A DNA stretch of 64,000 nt. It comes from Candidatus Gastranaerophilales bacterium. GTDB taxonomy: Bacteria; Cyanobacteriota; Vampirovibrionia; Gastranaerophilales; Gastranaerophilaceae. The first letter of the stretch is position 1, and the number at the start of each line of letters is the position of its first letter. Position numbers and translations under genes: made by a program. The stretch is from contig CALVEA010000003.1 in the NCBI GenBank assembly GCA_944326455.1, positions 62,001 to 126,000 on the forward strand. The letters are read 5' to 3'. Below, piece by piece: positions 50,997 to 59,596 of this stretch. The notes beneath the pieces were generated by a model. That model did not search any database. It had not been told where the DNA came from and saw nothing but the letters and a program-made list of their open reading frames with translations.

Positions 50997-51879
50997 TTAT
51001 ATCCTCTTTTTGTTCTGTATTGTAGGACTTTGTTTCGGAAGTTTTTTTAATGTTGTTATTTTGCGCTCGCTTAGCGGAGAAAGCATTGTTTTTCCAGGTT
51101 CAAAGTGTCCGAAATGTAATCATAAACTCTACCCTTGGCATAATATTCCGGTTCTTTCATATATTCTTCTTCGCGGTAAATGTTATTTTTGTAAAGAAAA
51201 AATTAGTATTCAGTACCCGATAGTTGAACTTGTTACAATGTTTGCATTTGCAGCATCTTATTTAAAATTTGGATTAAGCATAGACTCAATTTTTGGGATA
51301 ATTTTACTTTCAGGACTGATTATTATGACAACAACAGACCTTAAAGAAAAATTAGTCGATTGTAATATAGCGATTTTATTAGCAGTGTGCGGATTAGTTT
51401 TCAGCTACTTGAGAGTAGAAAGTATTACCGATTCATTCCTGGGACTTATTCTGGGAGCTGTTATTATTGAAGCAGTTGCCAGACTTGGTTATTTTATCAA
51501 ACCTAAAATACGGGTAATGGGAGAAGCAGATACCTACGTTGCAGGAGCTTTGGGAGCTTTTTTCGGAGTTAATGGTATATGCATTGTATTGGTTTATTCA
51601 CTCATTGCTTCTGTTCTCTTCGCCCTTCCGGCATTTTTATTCAATCAATATAAGAACAATAACAAATCTACGTGTATTCTCTTTGTTCTTTTTGCCCTAT
51701 CAGCAGTAATCTTTAAAGCTGCCTATCAAAATTGGATTACTTTTGCAGCAGTCGGAATTTCCGGACTTTTGCTTTCTGTCTCAATTTTGAAAAATATTAA
51801 AAATGAAACAAAAAGAACATACCTTCCTTTTGTACCGGCTCTTGCTGCAGCTACAATATTTTATATATTTTTCCAATAA
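50989..51879 (+). CDS. pilD: Type IV prepilin peptidase / N-methyltransferase
   Basis: The 296-residue polytopic protein has the family start GLCFGSFFNVVILR, the zinc-type CPKC...CYFC pairs (near 36-69) of the methyltransferase domain, and aspartyl protease motifs TTDLKEKLVD and GEADTYVAGALG. It cleaves prepilins after Gly and methylates the new N-terminus. The two prepilin-type chimeras at 3399-5189 and 38319-40100 are natural substrates; other pilus genes are not in the window. It overlaps the sigma factor gene. Confidence 0.95.
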   Translation: MDNYILFLFCIVGLCFGSFFNVVILRSLSGESIVFPGSKCPKCNHKLYPWHNIPVLSYILLRGKCYFCKEKISIQYPIVELVTMFAFAASYLKFGLSIDSIFGIILLSGLIIMTTTDLKEKLVDCNIAILLAVCGLVFSYLRVESITDSFLGLILGAVIIEAVARLGYFIKPKIRVMGEADTYVAGALGAFFGVNGICIVLVYSLIASVLFALPAFLFNQYKNNNKSTCILFVLFALSAVIFKAAYQNWITFAAVGISGLLLSVSILKNIKNETKRTYLPFVPALAAATIFYIFFQ

Positions 51880-51911
51880 AAAATTTTTAATTTACAGGTT
51901 TTTACAAAACT

Positions 51912-52322
51912 ATGATGAATATTACTTATCCGAATCAATATAGAAATTATTGTCTCTTTGATGAAGAGAGGATTTCTGCAAGAATCAAAAACAGAGAAAA
52001 CGAACTCTCACAGATTCAAAAATCACTTGAAAATCCAAATAACGAAGCCGAAGTAATTGAAGATTTATATATTCTAAACAGAATGCTTGATGAGGGAGTA
52101 AACGGAATTGATAAGTTATACCCTGTTTTATCAAAGTATAACAACACAAGTTCACCAAACGTCCAAACATTTTTAGCAGGGATTTATCGCAAAACCAAAA
52201 TACCCGATGCCTTCGGACCTCTTTGGGCGATGCTTATCCGGAATTCCATAAACCCTCCCCAAAATTGCCCGTTTGATCCAAACGAGGAAATTGGCGGTGC
52301 TATATTAGATTACTTAGCTTGA
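51912..52322 (+). CDS. Hypothetical protein
   Basis: The 136-residue soluble protein starts MMNITYPNQYRNYCLFDEERI, 32 bases after pilD, and may be in the same transcript. It is helical and acidic (RENELSQIQKSLENPNNEAEVIEDLYILNRML) with a C-terminal FGPLWAMLIRNSINPPQNCPFDPNEEIGG. No family is recognised. Its last 13 bases overlap the convergent vorC gene. Confidence 0.65.
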   Translation: MMNITYPNQYRNYCLFDEERISARIKNRENELSQIQKSLENPNNEAEVIEDLYILNRMLDEGVNGIDKLYPVLSKYNNTSSPNVQTFLAGIYRKTKIPDAFGPLWAMLIRNSINPPQNCPFDPNEEIGGAILDYLA

Positions 52323-52855
52323 GTAAGAATACCATAACCCAGCTCAAGAGCTTTAATATTCAGCGGAAGAAGCTCCTTTTTCTTTCCGGACATAACTTTT
52401 TCAAACCCTTTAGCTAAGTATTCTTTTGATACAACATCACACACTGATGCAAGAACACCAAGCGCAGCCATATTTGCTACCTTGCTGTTACCCAAGTCGT
52501 TTGCAATTTGAGTCATTGGCGCAAAAACATACTTAATATCACTTCTCGGACGAGACTCCGCAACAAGAGATGAATTAGAAACAATGGTTCCGCCTGATTT
52601 AACTCTGTGGACAAATTTATCAAAAGACTGTTGATTTAAAACCAGAGCATAGTCTGTATCCTGTTTATGAACGGAACTGACTTCCGAATCAGAGACTACT
52701 ATCTCGCAATTTACGGTTCCGCCTCTCATTTCAGCTCCATAACACGGATACCAAGTAACATTCTTACCCTCAAGCATAAAAGCATTTGCAAGAATAGTAC
52801 CTGCCAGAAGGATTCCTTGTCCGCCAAAACCTGCTAATATAAAATTCTTTTCCAT
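52310..52855 (-). CDS. 2-oxoacid:ferredoxin oxidoreductase, gamma subunit (VorC type)
   Basis: The 181-residue subunit has GFGGQGILLAGTILANA (the gamma signature) and YGAEMRGGTVNCEIVVSD. It shuttles electrons from the thiamine-containing subunits in the VOR/KOR complex. It is the last gene of the operon, sharing its boundary base with the beta subunit gene. The split four-subunit form is typical of anaerobes. The substrate preference (branched-chain or 2-oxoglutarate) is discussed under the alpha subunit. Confidence 0.92.
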   Translation of the reverse strand: MEKNFILAGFGGQGILLAGTILANAFMLEGKNVTWYPCYGAEMRGGTVNCEIVVSDSEVSSVHKQDTDYALVLNQQSFDKFVHRVKSGGTIVSNSSLVAESRPRSDIKYVFAPMTQIANDLGNSKVANMAALGVLASVCDVVSKEYLAKGFEKVMSGKKKELLPLNIKALELGYGILTQAK

Positions 52856-53610
52856 TATTCACCTTTTTCTGTTGTTACATCTTTATAAACGCCAAGAGGA
52901 AATACCGGCATCATTTCTTCCTTAACTCTAATATGAGCTTCCTGTGGAGACATGTGCCAGTTAGTCGGGCAAGAAGAAAGAATTTCAACAAAACCGAATC
53001 CCAAACCTTGAAGCTGAACTTCAAAAGCCTTTTTGAGCGCCTGCTTAGCCTGATTAATATGCGGTATAGTATCTAATGCAACTCTCGCGGAATAAGCAGT
53101 ACCGTCACATAAAGCAATTTGCTCAGCCACTCTTATCGGATAGCCATAATATTCTCTGTTTCTGCCGTAAGGAGAAGTTGTTGTTATCTGTCCCATAACC
53201 GTTGTAGGACCCAACTGACCGCCAGTCATACCATAGGTTGTATTGTTAATACAAATAGCCGAAACACATTCTCCCCTGAGCGCAGTGTGCATAGATTCAG
53301 CCAAACCTATAGATGCAAAATCACCATCCCCTTGGTATGTAAATACAAACTTATCAGGAGTTGCCCGTTTAACCCCTGTAGCTGATGCACAGGCTCTGCC
53401 GTGCGGAGCCTCCACACAATCCACATCCAAAAAGTCGTACAAAAATACAGAGCAGCCTATGGACGTTGAACATATTGTTTTCTCTCTTAGATTCATTTCA
53501 TCCAAAAGTTCTGCAACAAGTCTTATTGCAACACCATGGTCACATCCAGGACAAAATGTATATCTAAAATCTTTTTTCATAGATTTAGGAATACTGAATA
53601 CTTGCTGCAT
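52855..53610 (-). CDS. 2-oxoacid:ferredoxin oxidoreductase, beta subunit (TPP-binding, VorA type)
   Basis: The 251-residue subunit has FCPGCDHG, GIGC-like CSTSIGCSVFLYDF, the TPP motif GDGDFASIGLAESMHTA and NNTTYGMTGGQLGPTT. The start at 53610 has GGAG upstream and overlaps the alpha gene by 26 bases. It binds thiamine pyrophosphate and decarboxylates the 2-oxoacid together with the alpha subunit. Confidence 0.94.
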   Translation of the reverse strand: MQQVFSIPKSMKKDFRYTFCPGCDHGVAIRLVAELLDEMNLREKTICSTSIGCSVFLYDFLDVDCVEAPHGRACASATGVKRATPDKFVFTYQGDGDFASIGLAESMHTALRGECVSAICINNTTYGMTGGQLGPTTVMGQITTTSPYGRNREYYGYPIRVAEQIALCDGTAYSARVALDTIPHINQAKQALKKAFEVQLQGLGFGFVEILSSCPTNWHMSPQEAHIRVKEEMMPVFPLGVYKDVTTEKGE

Positions 53611-54679
53611 ATTTACTCTCCATTATTTTTTCTACTGCACTTACAATTTCTTCTACGCTTAACCATTCACCGACAGGTCTGTTAATCAAGCTTACATTGG
53701 ATTTACCCTCAACAGCATACTTAACATCCTTGAACATCTGTCCCATATTCATTTCTACAACAGCGAAATCTTTACCCATTGATGCAAGTTCATTAATCCT
53801 TTTATGCGGGAACGGTGATAGCGTTACAGGTCTGAAACAACCTGCTTTTACACCCTTATCTCTTAAAACTTTCATCGCAGCTTTAATATTACGTGTTATG
53901 GAACCAAATGCTGTTAATATGATATCAGCATCTTCAACTTCAAACTCTTCATAGGAAGTTTCATTTTCAGCAATCACTTCAAATTTCTTAAACAAATTAT
54001 AGATATGCTGAACTTGTTTTTTCTCGTCTGTACCAATAGAATAAATTGCTCTTGACTCTCTATCTTTAGCACCTGTTAAAGCCCATGAGGACACATCAAC
54101 CTCAGGATAAGGGTCTTTACCAAAGCATGCCGGCTCCATCATCTGTCCCAAAAGCCCGTCTGCAAGAAGGATAACCGGATTTCTATATTTTTGAGCCAGG
54201 TAAAATGCTCTATAAGTAAAATCAATACATTCCTGCACTGTAGAAGGGGCAAGTACAATAATTTTATAGTCCCCGTTTCCGCCGCCATATACAGATTGGT
54301 TATAATCACCCTGCGCCGGATATATATAACCCAATCCCGGACCGGCTCTCATAACGTTGACCAAAACTACGGGAAGTTCATCCGATGCAGCATAAGAAAG
54401 AGCTTCTTGCATCAGTGCAACCGCCAAAGAAGATGATGTTGTCATTGCTCTTACTCCAGTAGAAACGGCACCTACAACCATATTAATAGCGGCGATTTCA
54501 CTTTCTGCACAAACATATCCCCTGCCCAGCTTTGGCATTTCAGCAGACAGATATTCTCCGATTTCCGTCTGCGGAGTTATCGGATATCCAAAATAGCACT
54601 GGCAGCCCGCATTAATAGCCGCCTGCGCAATGGCGTAATTTCCTTTTATTAAAACTTTTTCATTACTTTCAGCCATCAA
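53585..54679 (-). CDS. vorB: 2-oxoacid:ferredoxin oxidoreductase, alpha subunit (VorB type)
   Basis: The 364-residue subunit begins KVLIKGNYAIAQAAINAGCQ and has FGYPITPQTEIGEYLS, ESEIAAINMVVGA, and GPGLGYIYPAQGDYNQSVYGGGNGDYKIIVLAPSTVQE, the form found in 3-methyl-2-oxobutanoate (ketoisovalerate) ferredoxin oxidoreductases. The enzyme converts branched-chain 2-oxoacids to acyl-CoA and reduced ferredoxin. ilvE, encoded nearby, would supply these acids. A 2-oxoglutarate-specific complex is the alternative. Confidence 0.9.
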   Translation of the reverse strand: MMAESNEKVLIKGNYAIAQAAINAGCQCYFGYPITPQTEIGEYLSAEMPKLGRGYVCAESEIAAINMVVGAVSTGVRAMTTSSSLAVALMQEALSYAASDELPVVLVNVMRAGPGLGYIYPAQGDYNQSVYGGGNGDYKIIVLAPSTVQECIDFTYRAFYLAQKYRNPVILLADGLLGQMMEPACFGKDPYPEVDVSSWALTGAKDRESRAIYSIGTDEKKQVQHIYNLFKKFEVIAENETSYEEFEVEDADIILTAFGSITRNIKAAMKVLRDKGVKAGCFRPVTLSPFPHKRINELASMGKDFAVVEMNMGQMFKDVKYAVEGKSNVSLINRPVGEWLSVEEIVSAVEKIMESKYAASIQYS

Positions 54680-54693
54680 ACCTCCAATTTGAC

Positions 54694-54903
54694 TTATTTA
54701 TAAACCGCTGTTATAGCCATATCCGGACATCTCTTAGCACACATGGCACAGCCTATGCACTCATTATTCTTATCATCAAACTCAACCAAGTAATCTCCGA
54801 GACGGTTTGTCTTATCACTCTTTTTAATCAAGCCTTTTGGACAGGTTGATACACAAAGATAACAAGACTTACAACGGTTAGCATCAATTACAATTTTTCC
54901 CAT
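54694..54903 (-). CDS. 2[4Fe-4S] ferredoxin-like delta subunit
   Basis: I start at 54903 (MGKIVIDANRCKSC) after AGGAG; an in-frame ATG at 54942 has no ribosome site. The 69-residue protein has two clusters, CKSCYLCVSTCPKG and CIGCAMCAKRCPD. It accepts electrons in the oxidoreductase complex and is the first gene of the operon, 14 bases before the alpha subunit. Confidence 0.94.
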   Translation of the reverse strand: MGKIVIDANRCKSCYLCVSTCPKGLIKKSDKTNRLGDYLVEFDDKNNECIGCAMCAKRCPDMAITAVYK

Positions 54904-55033
54904 ATCTACTCCTACTTCCAAATAAAAGTATAGCATCAACAAGGTTTTCAGACTTCTAATGTAACAAATTGTAAAAATTTTAAAAAAAAGCGTTATCGAA
55001 ATCCAAAAATGTGGAATTAAGAATATATAAGAA

Positions 55034-55075
55034 GATGCAGGGAAGCATCGTCAGGATGCGAATGCCAGAAAGGAG
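55034..55075 (+). promoter_or_regulatory. Flagellin leader with CsrA-site-like hairpins
   Basis: GATGC/GCATC form a hairpin (55034-55049) whose loop AGGGAA carries the A-N-GGA core of CsrA sites. GCATC (55045-55049) can instead pair with GATGC (55055-55059), with CAGGATG containing a second GGA. A third AAGGA overlaps the Shine-Dalgarno (55069-55075). The arrangement parallels the CsrA-controlled hag leader of Bacillus subtilis. Whether the genome encodes CsrA cannot be seen. Confidence 0.5.
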
Positions 55076-55081
55076 TAAAAA

Positions 55082-55951
55082 ATGGCACTTACAATTAACA
55101 CAAACATTTCGTCACTGGTAGCACAGGCAAACTTGAACAAAGCGACTTCATCTTTGAACCAAGCTATCGAAAGAATGACGACCGGTTACAAGATTAACCA
55201 CGCCTCAGACAACGCTGCAGGGTATTCAATTGCAGCAAAATGGGAAACCCAGTTAGGATCACTTGATGTCGCTGCTGACAACGCTGCAACAGGTACTGAC
55301 ATGTTGACAACTTTGGAAGACACCTATTCTTTGCTTACTTCTCACTTGCAACGTGTTAGAGATTTGACAGAACAAGCAGCAAACGGAACTTATGGTTCTC
55401 AATCATTGAAAGCAATCCAATCAGAAATTAGTGCAAGATTGGAAGAAATTGACCGTATTGCTTCAAACTGTGAATTCAGCGGATTGAAAATGATGGACGG
55501 TTCTTTGGATGATATTGCTCTGCAAGTAGGTTTATACGGTTCTGCAGACAGCCAAATAGTTCTTGATGCAGATTTATTTGCAGAAGCAAATGTAAGCACA
55601 TTATTTGGAGGCGATAACGCAGAAACCGTTGCTCAAAAATGTTCCGGTATTGGTGCAGACGGAACAATTCAAGGCGGTCAAAGCGAAATGCTTGATAAAA
55701 TTGATGAGGTAATTAATGAAATTTCTAATCGCGTAACAACACTTGGTGCTGTTCAGAACCGAATCGATTCAGCAATTGAGTCAATTAATGTTCAAACTGA
55801 AAATATCACATCTTCATTATCAACCCTTAAGGATGCTGATATCGCGGAAGAATCTTCAAACTATATTCAAGCACAGATTCTGCAGCAGGCAGCAGCAACA
55901 TTATTGTCAACTGCAAACCAAACTCCAAGTATAGCGTTGAACTTACTATAA
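55082..55951 (+). CDS. fliC: Flagellin
   Basis: The 289-residue protein has the conserved D0/D1 ends: LTINTNISSLVAQANLNKATSSLNQAIERMTTGYKINHASDNAAG at the start and DADIAEESSNYIQAQILQQAAATLLSTANQTP at the end. The variable middle is short (about 150-205), giving a small flagellin like that of Bacillus. No flagellar chaperone or hook genes are nearby. It has an own leader and terminator. TLR5-contact residues in D1 were not assessed. Confidence 0.97.
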   Translation: MALTINTNISSLVAQANLNKATSSLNQAIERMTTGYKINHASDNAAGYSIAAKWETQLGSLDVAADNAATGTDMLTTLEDTYSLLTSHLQRVRDLTEQAANGTYGSQSLKAIQSEISARLEEIDRIASNCEFSGLKMMDGSLDDIALQVGLYGSADSQIVLDADLFAEANVSTLFGGDNAETVAQKCSGIGADGTIQGGQSEMLDKIDEVINEISNRVTTLGAVQNRIDSAIESINVQTENITSSLSTLKDADIAEESSNYIQAQILQQAAATLLSTANQTPSIALNLL

Positions 55952-55985
55952 TAAGTAACACTATATATATTTACTCTAAAAGAGG

Positions 55986-56013
55986 GCAAGGATTTTTATC
56001 CTTGCTTTTTTTT
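55986..56013 (+). terminator. Flagellin terminator
   Basis: GCAAGGAT and ATCCTTGC pair around TTTT, followed by eight T. It lies 35 bases after the flagellin stop codon. Confidence 0.92.
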
Positions 56014-56032
56014 ATTTTAATTCATATATACA

Positions 56033-56057
56033 TAAAAAAATCCCGTCTCCGGGATTT
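56033..56057. terminator. Bidirectional-looking hairpin
   Basis: AAATCCCG and CGGGATTT (56038-56057) pair around TCTC, with A and T runs at both sides, so it can terminate on either strand. It lies between flagellin and the secY operon. Confidence 0.7.
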
Positions 56058-56164
56058 TTAAATTTCCTCACTTTTCTAACGTATTTGTTAATGCTTTCTT
56101 TATATATAAAGTTTGTTTTTATATATTGATTTCAAAAGATATATTTTTTGTTACAACACTTAAT

Positions 56165-56196
56165 AAAAAAGGAGATTCCAAGAATCTCCTTTTTTA
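56165..56196 (-). terminator. Terminator of rpsE-rpmD-rplO-secY operon
   Basis: AAAGGAGATT and AATCTCCTTT pair around CCAAG, followed on the minus strand by TTTTTTATTA. It starts just after the secY stop codon, so adk and map are not in this operon. Confidence 0.9.
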
Positions 56197-56197
56197 T

Positions 56198-57532
56198 TTA
56201 TTCTTTTAAGAATGTTTCATAATTCCTTGCCAAAAGGTGTGTTCGGACTTGGTTTATCAAATCAAGCGCAACACCGACCATAATGATTAGGGAAGTAGCA
56301 CCAATACCTTGCAAGGTCTTTATATCGGTAATATAACTTGCAAACGCCGGCACCAGCGCAATAATACCCAAACCCATCGCTCCTATGAAGGTCGTTTTAG
56401 TAAGGATTTTATCCAATGCCTCCGCAGTTGGTCTTCCCGGTTTCACACCAGGAATTGATGAGCCGTATTTTTTCAAATTGTCAGCAATCTCTTTTGGCTG
56501 CATATTCGGCATAATTGATGCATAGAAAAATGTTAACGCAACAATCATTACGAAGTATATGACATAATATGTAGCCCCGCTCGGATTAAAGAATTTAGTT
56601 AAAGTCGTAACCGTATTCAAAATCCAACCTTCCGGAAGATTAGCCTGTCCAACAAGGCTTAAAATCGTAGATGGGAATAAAAGAATTGCTACCGCAAAGA
56701 TAATAGGCATTACACCGCCCGGATTAAGTTTGAACGGAATAAACGTATTTACACCGCCGTAAACTTTATTACCAACCTGTCTTTTAGGGTTTACAATAAT
56801 AACCTTTCTGATTGCTTCCTGCATAATTACAATGAAAATCATAGTTACGAAGAATATAAACAATAAGAGGGCTAAGTTCCACCCCAAAGATGGGGTACCG
56901 GCAATCATTTGTGCAGTTTTTGAAGAATAAAGAGGTATTCCTGATAATATACCTACAAAAATTATCAATGAACCGCCGTTACCAATACCTTTTTCGGTTA
57001 TTAATTCTGACATCCACATAACAAGAATTGATCCTGCCGTAAGTGTCAATACAGAAGAGATATAAAACATTGTATGGTTAACACCTGCTGTAATAGCATT
57101 AGTATGTGCCATAAATGCCATAAAAATCACAGCCTGAAAAGCCGCCAATATAACAGTAAATACTCTTGTATACTGAGAAAGTTTTCTTCTGCCGGCTTCG
57201 CCATCCTCTTTCTGTAATTTTTCAAGCGCAGGTACTATTACCGCCATTAACTGCATAATAATTGATGAAGTAATATATGGTCCGATACCTAACGCAAAAA
57301 TTGATACTTTTCTAAGAGCGCCGCCTGCAAATAAATCCAGGAAACCTAAAATATTATTCTGGCTCGCCAGATTAGAAAAATATTCATTATTAACACCAAA
57401 CAACGGTAAGTGGATGCCGAATCTGAATAACAAAAGCATTGCAAAAGTAAAGATAAGCTTCTCTTTCAAGCCCGAAGCATTCCACATTGACATCAAATCC
57501 GCCGTTGTCGGCATTCTCATTCCGCCTGTCAT
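56198..57532 (-). CDS. secY: Protein translocase subunit SecY
   Basis: The 444-residue protein has ten membrane helices with family motifs RFGIHLPLFGVN, FAGGALRKVSIFALGIGPYITSSIIMQLM, GIGNGGSLIIFVGI, FIPFKLNPGGVMPIIFA and the C-terminal LLARNYETFLKE. It forms the protein channel of the inner membrane with SecE and SecG. The first ATG overlaps the rplO stop by one base (TAATG); the later Met5 (MRMPTTADLM) is an alternative start. Confidence 0.98.
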   Translation of the reverse strand: MTGGMRMPTTADLMSMWNASGLKEKLIFTFAMLLLFRFGIHLPLFGVNNEYFSNLASQNNILGFLDLFAGGALRKVSIFALGIGPYITSSIIMQLMAVIVPALEKLQKEDGEAGRRKLSQYTRVFTVILAAFQAVIFMAFMAHTNAITAGVNHTMFYISSVLTLTAGSILVMWMSELITEKGIGNGGSLIIFVGILSGIPLYSSKTAQMIAGTPSLGWNLALLLFIFFVTMIFIVIMQEAIRKVIIVNPKRQVGNKVYGGVNTFIPFKLNPGGVMPIIFAVAILLFPSTILSLVGQANLPEGWILNTVTTLTKFFNPSGATYYVIYFVMIVALTFFYASIMPNMQPKEIADNLKKYGSSIPGVKPGRPTAEALDKILTKTTFIGAMGLGIIALVPAFASYITDIKTLQGIGATSLIIMVGVALDLINQVRTHLLARNYETFLKE

Positions 57533-57984
57533 TATACTAATTCAACCTTTCCGCCTGCTGCTTCAATTTTTTCTTTTGCTGATGGTGTTACATAGTCAGC
57601 CTTTACGGTAATAGCATTTTTTATTTCGCCGTTACCAAGAATTCTCAAGCCATCACAAGAAGGATGTGCTTTTCTGATTTCCTTTAAAGAAGCCAAAGAA
57701 ACTTCTTTCAAGTTTAAAGCATCAAGTCTGCCAACATTGATTTCAGCATAATTTCTTGAATTAATTATCTGGAAACCTTTTAATTTAGGCAATCTTCTGT
57801 AGGCAGGCATTTGACCGCCTTCAAAGCCTCTTTTTGAAGCTCTTCCGGAACGCTGTCCTTCGCCGTTATGACCGCGGCTTGAAGTTTTACCGCATCCGGA
57901 TGAACGACCGCGACCTACTCTTTTTGATTTTCCTGTTGAGCCTTCTGCAGGTCTCAAATCTTCTAATGTAATTTTATCTGCCAT
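57532..57984 (-). CDS. rplO: 50S ribosomal protein L15
   Basis: The 150-residue protein has the family opening LEDLRPAEGSTGKSKRVGRGRSSGCGKTSSRGHNGEGQRSG, a basic Gly/Arg-rich tail entering the 23S rRNA, and ends with TVKADYVTPSAKEKIEAAGGKVELV. It is translationally coupled to secY. Confidence 0.98.
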   Translation of the reverse strand: MADKITLEDLRPAEGSTGKSKRVGRGRSSGCGKTSSRGHNGEGQRSGRASKRGFEGGQMPAYRRLPKLKGFQIINSRNYAEINVGRLDALNLKEVSLASLKEIRKAHPSCDGLRILGNGEIKNAITVKADYVTPSAKEKIEAAGGKVELV

Positions 57985-58050
57985 GTTAATTTTCCTTTCT
58001 AATATAGTGAATTTTGATTAGTGAATAGAGTTTTAGCTCATATACACCAA

Positions 58051-58236
58051 CTACTCACTAACCTCTACTAAATGAGAGATTTTCTTAGCCATACCCATAA
58101 TTGTAGGGCTGTCATAATGTTCTACAACCTGATTAAGTTTCTTTAACCCCAAAGCCTGTGCAACTTTACGCTGAGATTCAGGGCATCCAATCAAACTTCT
58201 TACAAGTTTTATTTTTATTTGTTTTGAATTAGCCAT
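58051..58236 (-). CDS. rpmD: 50S ribosomal protein L30
   Basis: The 61-residue protein has the L30 pattern IKIKLVRSLIGCPESQRKVAQALGLKKLNQVVEHYDSPTIMGMAKKISHLVEV. It lies between rpsE and rplO in the standard spc order. GGAAAATAATAAA precedes the ATG. Confidence 0.97.
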   Translation of the reverse strand: MANSKQIKIKLVRSLIGCPESQRKVAQALGLKKLNQVVEHYDSPTIMGMAKKISHLVEVSE

Positions 58237-58292
58237 TTTATTATTTTCCTTATACTTATTATTTCATTTCAAACTTCAACTTAAATAGCCTG

Positions 58293-58943
58293 TTAGTTTA
58301 ATAATTCAGCCATTGTTAAACCGCGTTTTTTAGCTACTTCGTGGAACGGTCTTAATGATTTAAGAGCCTCTAATGTAGCATTTGCTGCATTAAGCGGTGA
58401 TTTTGAACCCAAAGATTTTGAAAGAATATTTTCAATACCTGCAAGTTCAAGCACTGAACGAACAGCACCGCCTGCAATAATACCTGTACCTTGAGAAGCA
58501 GGTCTTAACATAACAGCACCGGCTCCTGAACGACCTGTAATAGGGTGAGGAATTGTTGTTTTGAAGATAGGAACAGTAATTAAGTTCTTTCTTCCGTCTG
58601 CAATTGCTTTTTGTATTGCAATAATAACTTCAGAAGCTTTTGCACATCCTACACCAACTTGTCCTTTTTGGTTTCCGACAATAACAATAGCTCTAAAGCT
58701 TAATTTCTTACCGCCCTTAACAACTTTTGTTACACGGCGGATTTGAACAACCTGTTCTTTCCATTCTGATTCAGGTTTTACTTCTTGTGTTTCAACTTTT
58801 TTCTTTCTTGAACGTTGTTTTTTTGCAGGAAGTTCTGTAACAACTTCTTCTGCAGCTGTTTCTTCAACTACTGCTTCAGTATTTTCTTCTGCAGCAGCTT
58901 CAACAGTTTCTTCGACTTGTGTCTCTAATTTTTCTTCTGACAT
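58293..58943 (-). CDS. rpsE: 30S ribosomal protein S5 with long acidic N-terminal extension
   Basis: The 216-residue protein has the S5 core from about residue 60: [46 protein letters not shown], then [41 protein letters not shown]. The first 60 residues are an added Glu/Ala/Val tail ([19 protein letters not shown]) ending in a basic KKQRSRKKK. Canonical S5 is about 165 residues. It is the first gene of this operon; the neighbour on the left side of transcription is not rplR. Confidence 0.97.
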   Translation of the reverse strand: MSEEKLETQVEETVEAAAEENTEAVVEETAAEEVVTELPAKKQRSRKKKVETQEVKPESEWKEQVVQIRRVTKVVKGGKKLSFRAIVIVGNQKGQVGVGCAKASEVIIAIQKAIADGRKNLITVPIFKTTIPHPITGRSGAGAVMLRPASQGTGIIAGGAVRSVLELAGIENILSKSLGSKSPLNAANATLEALKSLRPFHEVAKKRGLTMAELLN

Positions 58944-59122
58944 GTTATACCTTTCCTATTTTTCTAACATTGCTTTTATAATATTTTTGCAATCAAATAA
59001 CCAAAGAGAAAAAACACCTTTCCAGGCATTTAAAGTATATTCAATTGCGGGTTACTTTTCTGACAAAGAAATTTTATCTCAAATACTTTGTAAAATCAAT
59101 AGGTTTGTAAAGATTCCTTAAG

Positions 59123-59596
59123 TTAAGAGGCAATAGCTGCAAGACAGTTATGAATATAAAAAGCATAAAAGACACCGAACAAGGCTCCTATAAACACCTG
59201 GAGCGGAGTATGCCCGAGTAACTCTTTCAATTTTCCTCCTGCTTCCTGCAAGTCTTGCTTATAAATATCCATAATAATCCGATTTAAGCAGGCGGCTTGC
59301 TTACCGGCTGCTCTTCTAACCCCTGCAGCATCGTACATTACAATAAAGGCATAGCCTAATGCTATAGCAAAAACTATTGAATCAAAGCCTTTTATTAAAC
59401 CTACCGCCGTAGACAATCCCATCACTCCGGCTGCATGAGAACTCGGCATTCCTCCGGTAGTTGTAAACAACCTTAAATCAACCTGTCGTTTCACTATCAG
59501 ATGAAAGAAAAATTTAATAATCTGCGCCACAACTATTCCGGAAAAAGCTACAAAAATTACTTCATATCCCGTATTATAAAATTGACTTAACTGCAT
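59123..59596 (-). CDS. Divergent PAP2 family membrane phosphatase-like protein (DUF212)
   Basis: The 157-residue protein has about four membrane segments and the family marks FTTTGGMPSSHAAGVMGLSTAVGL (a PSSHA phosphatase motif), YDAAGVRRAAGKQA, and ELLGHTPLQVFIGALFG. Homologues occur in cyanobacteria and plants. It may act on polyprenyl or lipid phosphates; the adjacent prenyl synthase (one base upstream) supports an isoprenoid role by context only. Confidence 0.93.
   Translation of the reverse strand: MQLSQFYNTGYEVIFVAFSGIVVAQIIKFFFHLIVKRQVDLRLFTTTGGMPSSHAAGVMGLSTAVGLIKGFDSIVFAIALGYAFIVMYDAAGVRRAAGKQAACLNRIIMDIYKQDLQEAGGKLKELLGHTPLQVFIGALFGVFYAFYIHNCLAAIAS

Noticed and set aside
54960..55033. 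Sigma-28 promoter for flagellin
   Set aside because: No TAAA-N15-GCCGATAA match in the right orientation was found; only AT-rich sequence and GCGTTATCG.
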